The notes below the pieces were generated by a model, which did not search any database, had not been told where the DNA came from, and saw only the letters and a program-made list of their open reading frames with translations. Shown here piece by piece: positions 42,210 to 48,549 of a stretch of DNA of 48,549 nucleotides (position 1 is the first letter of the stretch; every line of letters starts with the position of its first letter). A program made the position numbers and the translations under genes. This DNA comes from Paraktedonobacter sp034437695 (GTDB lineage Bacteria; Chloroflexota; Ktedonobacteria; Ktedonobacterales; Ktedonobacteraceae). Where the stretch lies: positions 1 to 48,549 of the forward strand of contig DAOTTJ010000240.1 of NCBI GenBank assembly GCA_034437695.1, given 5' to 3'.

Positions 42210-43442
42210 ATGGAAACACCGCACATAGAGGCTGTCTCGCATCCTCCACAGTCTTCTCGCCCCGCACTTAGGGAGGTTCTCTGGCTCTTTTTGCGCCTGG
42301 GCTTTACGGCATTTGGCGGACCAGCCGCGCACATCGCGATGATGCGCGACGAAGTCGTACACCGTCGCCAATGGATCAGTGAAGAGCGCTTTGTCGATCT
42401 GATCGGCGTGACAAACCTTATCCCCGGTCCTTCATCGACCGAGCTGGCGATCTACCTGGGATACCTGCGAGCTGGCTGGTCTGGTCTGCTGGTGGCGGGC
42501 GTCTGCTTTATCGGACCTGCCATGCTGATCGTGCTGGCGCTGGCCTGGGCGTATGTCACCTATGGAGGATTGCCCCAGATCGACTGGCTTTTTTATGGCA
42601 TTCAGCCAGTGGTGGTGGCTATCATCGCGCAGGCTATCTGGAACCTGGGACGCACCGTCTTCAAGGGGACGCTGGCAGTAGGACTCGCCCTCGTGGTGCT
42701 GGTCTGCTACTTTCTCGGCGTCAACGTGCTGATCTTGCTGTTCGGTGGGGCCGCACTTTATGGCTTGCTGCACCTCCTGCTCATCTCGCGTCGGACCCCT
42801 AAGCCGCCTGTAACCGGTCTCGTTGTTCCGTGGCTGGGCGTCAGGTTCGTGGTTTTCAGGGAAACGCTCGGGTCCGTTCTGCTGACGGGAGCCACGGCGT
42901 CGGCTGCGCCAGTCAGTCTGGGGCTGGTCTTTCTGGTCTTTCTCAAGCTTGGCTCGGTGGTCTATGGCAGCGGATATACGCTGCTGGCGTTTCTGCGCAC
43001 CGACCTCGTGCAAAATCTCCATTGGTTGACCGATAGGCAGCTACTCGATGCCGTCTCGATCGGACAGTTTACGCCTGGACCAGTCTTTACAACAGCTACG
43101 TTCATCGGCTACATCATTGGGGGATGGCCAGCCGCGCTGATCGCCACACTGGCGATGTTCCTCCCTTCATTCATCCTGGTTGGCCTGATCCATCCAGTCG
43201 CCTCGCGCTTGCGCCAGGCGAGCTGGACCTCGACGCTCCTCGATGGCGTGAACGCGGCGGCGCTGGCCCTCATGACCGGCGTGCTCGTGCAGCTCGGACA
43301 ACACGCGCTGACCGATATCCTGACCTGGGCGCTTGCGCTCCTTGCCTTTGCCATACTCTTGCGCTTCAAGCCCAATTCGGTCTGGCTTATTCTGGCAGGC
43401 GCAATCATTGGCGTACTCCGCTTCTTGCTGCTCAAAGGCTAA
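42210..43442 (+). CDS. chrA: ChrA-type chromate transporter
   Basis: A 410-residue two-domain CHR protein with about ten membrane helices. The N-terminal half has LRLGFTAFGGPAAHIAMM and the NLIPGPSSTELAIYLGYLRA motif; the C-terminal half repeats it as FLKLGSVVYGSGYTLLAFL and GQFTPGPVFTTATFIGYIIGG. The family exports chromate by chemiosmotic gradient; many members have other or unknown substrates. No chromate regulator (ChrB) is nearby. Confidence 0.92.
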   Translation: METPHIEAVSHPPQSSRPALREVLWLFLRLGFTAFGGPAAHIAMMRDEVVHRRQWISEERFVDLIGVTNLIPGPSSTELAIYLGYLRAGWSGLLVAGVCFIGPAMLIVLALAWAYVTYGGLPQIDWLFYGIQPVVVAIIAQAIWNLGRTVFKGTLAVGLALVVLVCYFLGVNVLILLFGGAALYGLLHLLLISRRTPKPPVTGLVVPWLGVRFVVFRETLGSVLLTGATASAAPVSLGLVFLVFLKLGSVVYGSGYTLLAFLRTDLVQNLHWLTDRQLLDAVSIGQFTPGPVFTTATFIGYIIGGWPAALIATLAMFLPSFILVGLIHPVASRLRQASWTSTLLDGVNAAALALMTGVLVQLGQHALTDILTWALALLAFAILLRFKPNSVWLILAGAIIGVLRFLLLKG

Positions 43443-43472
43443 TGGATGTTTTTCTCGTCGGCCCGCCAGCGC

Positions 43473-43916
43473 TCAGACAAGCTGAATGCGGATCAGGACC
43501 GCCTGGTGAGTGACGCGCAGAATATCAGCGTGGTTCGGGGTCCCATCGACATCCAGGCGGATCTGCCTGGAGTGGGCATCGCGAGGGATCTGCCAGATAA
43601 AGGCTTTCAGCTCGCGCTCGATTGTCGGGCGGTCGTCTGTCACCACCTCGGCGGAACCCTGTCTCTGCTGACCCTGGATGTTGACTGTGACGGGTGCGCC
43701 ACCTTGCAGGTTTTTCCACCAGCGACTAGGAAGGTAACTAAAGCATTGCACGACATCGCCCTCGCAGACATAGCTGACGGGGAACTGGTAGGTTTTGCCG
43801 CTTTTCTTCCCTTGAAACGTTAGGAGCAGCGTATTGTTGCTATAGAGACCGTGCAGCGGTGAGCGCAAGATCGTCGTGGTGAACGAATGAACCAGCCAGC
43901 GAATGGCTGAAGCCAT
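43473..43916 (-). CDS. Deazaflavin (F420)-dependent nitroreductase-family protein
   Basis: About 147 residues from MASAIRWLVHSFTTTILRSP, which has GAGGAG about 8 nt upstream. The split-barrel pattern includes LLLTFQGKKSGKTYQFPVSY, followed by WWKNLQGGAPVTVNIQGQ. Both are typical of DUF385/DDN-type proteins that bind F420 or other flavins. A longer frame to 43979 is unlikely. Whether this organism makes F420 cannot be judged here. Confidence 0.82.
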   Translation of the reverse strand: MASAIRWLVHSFTTTILRSPLHGLYSNNTLLLTFQGKKSGKTYQFPVSYVCEGDVVQCFSYLPSRWWKNLQGGAPVTVNIQGQQRQGSAEVVTDDRPTIERELKAFIWQIPRDAHSRQIRLDVDGTPNHADILRVTHQAVLIRIQLV

Positions 43917-44018
43917 GTATCTTCTCCTCGTAGTGTATATAGAAGTGTAGGGACGAAACCGACTGGTCTGCCCCTGCATAAAGCAAGAAAGAAAGAAAGA
44001 GAATGGATAGGTCGCATT

Positions 44019-47000
44019 TTAGCGTTCACCCGCGACCGAGTGAGCCTCCTCCAGACGGAGCGAGAGCAGGCGCGAAGCGCTATCGTTGCCCATTGAGACG
44101 CCATAGAGCGCCTGCGCGGAGGTCATGGTCACGCGGTTATGGGTGATCACAATGAACTGAGTGCGCTGGGCCAGGCGACGTAAGATATCGCAGAAGCGAT
44201 TGACGTTCGACTCGTCGAGTGCGGCGTCGACCTCGTCGAGCAGACAAAAAGGCGGGGGGTTGATCTCCAGCAGCGAGAAAAGCAGCGCGGCTGAGACCAT
44301 TGCGCGTTCTCCACCTGAGAGGAGCGACAGGTCCTGCACGCGCTTGCCGGGTGGCTGGACAATCACCTCAATGCCTGCGGGCATGCCACGCGGAGTGTCG
44401 CGCTGCTCGCTGCCTGCGTCCTCTTCGCCTCTAGCCGTCGTCAATTCAAGGCGGGCGCTTCCGCCTTTGAAAAGGGTAACGAAGTTCTCGCGGAAGCGGG
44501 CGTTGATGGCCTGAAAGGTCGTTTCAAACTGTCGTGCCATCGTCACATCCAACTGGTCGATGATCGTGTGCAGATGGAGCGCGGCCTGGTCCATATCGGC
44601 GATCTGCGTCGTCATAAACTCGTAGCGTGTGCGCGTCTCCTCGTAGTGCGCGGGCGCATCTGGATCGCTCCCGCCCAGTGTCTTGAGCTTGCCACGTAGG
44701 ATATCGACGCGTCGTCGTAGCTTACGCAGGTTCGCCTCTTCCTCTTCGGAGAGCGCCTCGGCGTCGGGTGCGATGGGTTGTTCCTTGGCAGTGGTGGCCA
44801 GTGCAAGGTCGTTTGTACTGTAACCGGCCAGCTCGCGTGGATCGGTGATGCCCATCTCCTCATTGAGCTGGGCGAGCAGGGTATCGACGGCATCGCGGGC
44901 TTTCTGGCTGTCAAGCAAGCACCTACGATAGACGACCTCCAGTTCGGCCAACTGGCGACGCAGCTCCAGCGTCTGCTGCTCCAGTGAACTCATCTGTTGA
45001 TCGAGGTCGCCCATGCTCTCCTCGGCCTGTCGTAGGAGCGTGGCCTGGGCCTGCACCCGTTGCTGAGCTGCGGCGATCTCGCCGCGGTGCTGCTCGATGG
45101 TCTGGAGGATCTCCTGGTAGCGGCCCTCCGACTCCTTGATGCGAGCCACGCGTTGATCGATCTGAGCGCGTAGATCCTGGGCCTGGGTCTGCTGCGTGGC
45201 CAACTGTTGGCGCAGCGCCTTCGCCTCCTGGCGCTTGACCGCGAGCGCGGTGCGGGCGCGACCCAGCTCATCCTGCTGACGACGAAATGCAAGCGTGCGT
45301 TCCTCGACGTCCTGCTGCAACTCTTCGACCACTCCGCTGAGTTCGCGCTGGGCCTCCTCGTTGGCCTGGACTCGTTCATTCGCGGCCTGTATCTCTTGCT
45401 CCAGACCGGTGATCTCTTGTTCGAGTTGCTGTTCGACCGAGATCGCGGCCTGCAAGTCGCTCTGCGAACGATCCTGCTCGCGCTGGGTGGCTGTCACTGA
45501 GCGGTTACACTCATGGACGCGAGCGGCGTTCTTCTGCAACTCTTTATCGACTGTGTTCTGCTCGGCTCGCCGACCCTCTTGCGTACGCTGGGCCTCGCTG
45601 AGTAGATCGTTGACCTGCGCGATCAGGGCCATATGGTCGTCGAGCTGGCGCGGCAGTTCGCGCAGTTCGCGCTCGTAGGCTAGCAGACCTTGCTGCCCAC
45701 TGTCTTTGCTATTGCCCCCAACCATCCAGCCCGCTACGTGCAAGACCTCGCCGTGCAGCGTGACCAGACGCTCAACTTGTAGCGTTGCCTCAACCAGCGC
45801 AGTCAACACGCGCTGCGCGGTATCCAGATCTTTGACTATCAATACGCCGTGCAGGATGGTGCGGAAAAGTGTGAGGTAGGAGGTCTCACACTGAATACTC
45901 TGCGCGGCCAGTCCGACGACGCCCTCGCGCAAGACCGGGTGCTGTTCAAGCAGGGCATGTAACTCGGTGTCCGCCCGTGCATAGGCGGCCTCGGCGTGTT
46001 CCATGAGCGCCGTGTGTGGAGTCAGCCAGGCAAGCATCGCCTTGCCTCCACGTGAGTCGTGGAGATAGTCCAGGCAGGCGCGTGCGTGCTCGATCTTCTC
46101 TACCACCACCGCCTGTAAGTAGGGACCAAAGGCAGCTTCAAGCGCACGTTCCTGACCCGCGAGCGCCATGCCCAACTGAGGCACTGGTCCCAACAAGCCC
46201 TGCAACTTCCCCTGCGGTGCACGCAAGAGCGCACGCACCCCGTCGCTATAGCCGCTCAAGCTCTGTCGCCAGTTTTTAAGCATATTCAAGCGGTCAGCCA
46301 CGGTCCGCCGTTGATGCTCTGCATCAGCAAGTGTAGATTTTAGCCGCTCCATCTCCTGTTGGGCATCGGCGATGGCGCGGCCAATCGCCTGTTTGCGCTG
46401 GGTAATCTGCTGGTCTTCGTTGCGAGCTGTGGTCAGTTGAGCGCGTTCGTCGACCAGGCGTGTCTCCAGGGTGCGTAGCGTCTGTTGCGACTGATCGATG
46501 GTAGCGCGACGGGTGGCGAGCAGGCGATTGCGGTCGCCGAGGTGTTTATGTTGGCGGCCCAGGTCGGACTGACTCGCGCCGAGACGGGCCTGGACCCGGA
46601 TCAGATCTTTCTGGGCGTTGCGCAGACGGCTTTCGTCCATCTCAAACTCTTTCTGCGCCTTTGCCACCGCAGATTCACGCGTTGCCAGGGTTAGCGAGTC
46701 TTCGTCGATGGCCTCTTCGGCCAGCTCACACTGCTCCTCAAGATCGATCAAGTGCTGCTTAAGCGCGACAAGGCGTTCGCGCAGACGTTTCTCTTCCTGC
46801 TGCTGCTCGCCGCGCTGGTGTTCCAGACCAACGACGCGCTCCTGGTTAACTGCAAGATCGCGCTCGATGCGCTTGACGACATCGCTCGCCTCGCTCACCA
46901 GATCACGCGCCGTGACGATCTTTAGCTGGGCCTGCTGTCGACGGCCGCGCAGCGTGTTGCGGCGCTCCTCGACTTCGCGCAAGGTCTGCTCTTTGCTCTG

Positions 47001-47765
47001 AACCAGTTGCGTCTGTGCTTGCTCCACCTGCTCTGTGCGCTCGCGGTTGGCAAGCAACCGTCGCCATTGCAGCGCGTACCAGGTCAGCAAGACCTCCTGT
47101 AGCTCCCCATTGAGTTGCTTATATTCGACGGCCCGGCGGGCCTGTTCGGCCAGTGGCTCCAGCCGTGGCGCGATCTCGCGCACAATATCGCGCAGCCGCT
47201 CAAGGTTCCCTTCGGTCTGGCGCAGACGGTTCTCGGCGTCCGTGCGCTGTACCTGGTAGGGACGAATCCCGGCTGCATCCTCAAAGAGACCGCGTCGTTC
47301 TTCGGCTCGCAGACTGAGCGCGGCGTCGATCAAGCCCTGCCCAACGACCGTGTACGAATCGTGACCAATTCGCGCCTGAGCTAGCAGGAGCAGGACATCT
47401 TTGAGGCGCACCTTTTGTTTATTGATCAGATACTCGTTCTCGCCTGAGCGGAAAGAACGCCGGGTGACAGTAATCTCGCTATACTCCGAAGGGACCCAGC
47501 CGGTGCTGTTATCGATCGTCAGAGAGACCTCGGCCATGCCGAGCGCGGCCCGGCCCTGGCTGCCGGCGAAAATAATATCGTCGCTCCGCTTGCCGCGCAA
47601 CTGGCGCATGCTCTGTTCGCCGAGTACCCAACGTACGGCGTCCGCGACATTCGATTTTCCAGCCCCGTTGGGTCCAACCACGGCTGTAATGCCCGTACTA
47701 TACTCCAGAAGTGTGCGGTTAGCGAAACTCTTGAAGCCAAGCATCTCTAAACGTTTCAGATACAC
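44019..47765 (-). CDS. smc: Chromosome-segregation ATPase SMC
   Basis: A 1248-residue SMC protein. The N-terminal ATPase lobe has MLGFKSFANRT, Walker A VVGPNGAGKSN (31-39) and WVLGEQSMRQLRG. Two long coiled coils flank a hinge (about residues 500-660, LLGPVPQLGMALAGQERALE). The C-terminal lobe has the signature LLSGGERAMVSAALL and Walker B FCLLDEVDAALDESN. It forms the core of condensin with ScpA/ScpB, which are not adjacent. The start is GTG 47765 (MYLKRLEMLGF, matching family N-termini). Confidence 0.97.
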   Translation of the reverse strand: MYLKRLEMLGFKSFANRTLLEYSTGITAVVGPNGAGKSNVADAVRWVLGEQSMRQLRGKRSDDIIFAGSQGRAALGMAEVSLTIDNSTGWVPSEYSEITVTRRSFRSGENEYLINKQKVRLKDVLLLLAQARIGHDSYTVVGQGLIDAALSLRAEERRGLFEDAAGIRPYQVQRTDAENRLRQTEGNLERLRDIVREIAPRLEPLAEQARRAVEYKQLNGELQEVLLTWYALQWRRLLANRERTEQVEQAQTQLVQSKEQTLREVEERRNTLRGRRQQAQLKIVTARDLVSEASDVVKRIERDLAVNQERVVGLEHQRGEQQQEEKRLRERLVALKQHLIDLEEQCELAEEAIDEDSLTLATRESAVAKAQKEFEMDESRLRNAQKDLIRVQARLGASQSDLGRQHKHLGDRNRLLATRRATIDQSQQTLRTLETRLVDERAQLTTARNEDQQITQRKQAIGRAIADAQQEMERLKSTLADAEHQRRTVADRLNMLKNWRQSLSGYSDGVRALLRAPQGKLQGLLGPVPQLGMALAGQERALEAAFGPYLQAVVVEKIEHARACLDYLHDSRGGKAMLAWLTPHTALMEHAEAAYARADTELHALLEQHPVLREGVVGLAAQSIQCETSYLTLFRTILHGVLIVKDLDTAQRVLTALVEATLQVERLVTLHGEVLHVAGWMVGGNSKDSGQQGLLAYERELRELPRQLDDHMALIAQVNDLLSEAQRTQEGRRAEQNTVDKELQKNAARVHECNRSVTATQREQDRSQSDLQAAISVEQQLEQEITGLEQEIQAANERVQANEEAQRELSGVVEELQQDVEERTLAFRRQQDELGRARTALAVKRQEAKALRQQLATQQTQAQDLRAQIDQRVARIKESEGRYQEILQTIEQHRGEIAAAQQRVQAQATLLRQAEESMGDLDQQMSSLEQQTLELRRQLAELEVVYRRCLLDSQKARDAVDTLLAQLNEEMGITDPRELAGYSTNDLALATTAKEQPIAPDAEALSEEEEANLRKLRRRVDILRGKLKTLGGSDPDAPAHYEETRTRYEFMTTQIADMDQAALHLHTIIDQLDVTMARQFETTFQAINARFRENFVTLFKGGSARLELTTARGEEDAGSEQRDTPRGMPAGIEVIVQPPGKRVQDLSLLSGGERAMVSAALLFSLLEINPPPFCLLDEVDAALDESNVNRFCDILRRLAQRTQFIVITHNRVTMTSAQALYGVSMGNDSASRLLSLRLEEAHSVAGER

Positions 47766-47820
47766 TGCGCAGCTTGCCCTTCTAGCCTCAGATAGGATGT
47801 GTTTGCTTTATCAAAAGCAT

Positions 47821-47849
47821 AACATACTGATCGGGGATCGTCGAATCAA
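47821..47849 (-). promoter_or_regulatory. Candidate smc promoter
   Basis: On the minus strand TTGATT (47849-47844), 17-nt spacer, TATGTT (47826-47821), about 55 nt before the smc start. Confidence 0.45.
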
Positions 47850-48035
47850 CGGCAAAATGGGTTGTTTTGCCAGGATATCTTGGTGTAGATGTGTTACAGA
47901 CATGGTAACAGGAGAGTAAAAGTCGGAGATATACTTCTATTACAAGTAATGCTTCAACCCAGAGAACGTTGAGTGTATAGGGTCATGCAGCAGTGAGAGC
48001 CGCATGGCCTCTAGTCAGATCAGAGAGGCAGGAGT

Positions 48036-48239
48036 ATGGAGATAGCTTACGAACCGTGGAAATACGACTATCGCGTCCAGACCATAGAAGAAGGGGAGAC
48101 CAGGCGCGTCCTGGTCTGGCAATGGCGCTATGGCGAATGGGAATTCGACTATCAAAAAAGCAACGACCACGCGCTAGAGCACTTTTTAGCCCAACGGCAA
48201 CTCGTTGACAACAATGGAGAGTACGCCTATTGGCGCTAG
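48036..48239 (+). CDS. Small acidic/aromatic protein of unknown function
   Basis: 67 residues with a GGCAGGAG ribosome-binding site before ATG 48036. The sequence is rich in Trp, Tyr and Glu (MEIAYEPWKYDYRVQTIEEG, WQWRYGEWEFDYQKS). No membrane span or known motif. It is followed at once by a terminator-like hairpin, supporting a real transcript. Confidence 0.6.
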   Translation: MEIAYEPWKYDYRVQTIEEGETRRVLVWQWRYGEWEFDYQKSNDHALEHFLAQRQLVDNNGEYAYWR

Positions 48240-48252
48240 CTCATTCACCACA

Positions 48253-48303
48253 GCCTACGAAGAAAATCGGGATGCGATGGTCATTCCGATTTTCTTCGTA
48301 GGC
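48253..48303 (+). terminator. Terminator-like hairpin after the 67-residue gene
   Basis: A perfect 18-bp stem (48253-48270 with 48286-48303, GCCTACGAAGAAAATCGG) with a 15-nt loop starts 13 nt after the stop codon. Confidence 0.65.
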
Positions 48304-48304
48304 C

Positions 48305-48333
48305 TTGAGGTTTCACCTCTATCCTGCTATACT
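48305..48333 (+). promoter_or_regulatory. Candidate promoter at the right edge
   Basis: TTGAGG (48305-48310), 17-nt spacer, TATACT (48328-48333), reading out of the window. The expected transcript start falls inside the inverted repeat that follows. Confidence 0.45.
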
Positions 48334-48370
48334 GGATGTTAGGGAACTGTTCAGAGTGTTCCTAACATCC
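48334..48370. promoter_or_regulatory. Inverted repeat overlapping the expected transcript start
   Basis: GGATGTTAGGGAAC (48334-48347) and GTTCCTAACATCC (48358-48370) pair over 13 bp with one bulged G. Directly behind a good -10, it could be an operator or a 5'-stabilising hairpin. Confidence 0.4.
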
Positions 48371-48549
48371 GTCACTTTTCTCGCGGAGTGTCGTCTCATG
48401 GAGAAGGTCTCGTCAACCGCTGGAGCAGTTTGCAACGGCTGTTTACTGTACGAACAGTAGGGCTAGAAGATGATCGTGCTGGTCGATACCACCCTGGTAC
48501 GCCTGGCTGGAAACGGCTACCACCTTCACCTTTATCTGCGAGGAGGGAA

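Larger units (their letters stand above)
48240..48549. other. Right-edge region: promoter, hairpin and start of an unknown unit
   Basis: Contains a terminator-like hairpin, a candidate promoter with a hairpin at the transcript start, and a dyad TACTGT-N4-ACAGTA at 48444-48459. A 20-codon frame (48398-48460, MEKVSSTAGAVCNGCLLYEQ) follows GGAG. A frame from ATG 48470 (MIVLVDTTLVRLAGNG) runs off the edge. Neither frame can be judged from this window. Confidence 0.35.

Noticed and set aside
48444..48459. TACTGT-N4-ACAGTA as an SOS (LexA) box
   Set aside because: The spacing is too short for the E. coli-type box and the sequence does not match the Bacillus-type CGAAC-N4-GTTCG.

Overview
The window looks like chromosome of a Ktedonobacteria-type member of the Chloroflexota. 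This is an inference from several things seen together: roughly 55% GC, many secreted or lipoprotein beta-propeller proteins, zinc-ribbon membrane proteins with Pro-Thr linkers, actinomycete-like secreted glycoside hydrolases (GH5 with CBM2, GH20), a sulfite-oxidase-like enzyme with extra N-terminal membrane helices, and structured intergenic repeats. No rRNA, tRNA, CRISPR array, prophage or intact insertion sequence was seen. Housekeeping anchors are rsmG, purA and smc.

Layout. 0-1.4 kb is a gene graveyard (TetR and SDR fragments). 1.5-4.2 kb holds two lipoproteins on the minus strand (PQQ-like and TolB-like propellers). 4.4-8.1 kb is a MoxR/ChlI-type AAA+ ATPase with its VWA partner, followed by a long hairpin and rsmG. 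9.3-12 kb has an orphan ABC ATPase with unusual catalytic motifs, converging on purA. 12.3-15.5 kb has a zinc-ribbon membrane protein and a tight HAD / LOR / JAMM operon. 15.8-17.3 kb has a small protein and an ATP-grasp ligase, then a secreted seven-bladed PLL-type lectin (17.5-18.7 kb).

The most interesting stretch is 18.9-26.9 kb. A tightly overlapping plus-strand operon encodes a GT2 glycosyltransferase, a DUF2064 'rSAM/selenodomain-associated' transferase, a radical SAM/SPASM-like protein, a GT-C-type membrane glycosyltransferase and a membrane-anchored sulfite-oxidase-like molybdoenzyme, followed by a small unknown protein. Converging on it is a two-gene minus-strand unit: a YggX-like protein and a B12-domain-like radical SAM protein. 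The apparent stop of that radical SAM protein is an in-frame UGA that reads Cys-Sec-Ala-Glu-Pro (CUAEP) if decoded as selenocysteine. A perfect 8-bp hairpin lies 12 nt after the UGA, where a bacterial SECIS should be. The true C-terminus is therefore probably 13 residues longer than a standard ORF call gives.

26.9-30.6 kb carries GH20 (with a frameshifted signal peptide) and GH5-CBM2, separated by intergenic repeats. 31-33 kb is a divergent LysR/SDR pair. 33-33.9 kb is a second graveyard (IS630, methyltransferase, YtkA/FixH-like and AraC fragments). 34-36.8 kb has an O-antigen-ligase-like protein and a DinB protein. 37-39.2 kb has repeats and a CorA-like transporter without the GMN motif. 39.3-43.9 kb has glutamate decarboxylase, a class I amidotransferase, a GNAT, ChrA and a deazaflavin-type nitroreductase. 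44-47.8 kb is smc. The right edge has one small ORF and a promoter-hairpin arrangement leading out of the window.
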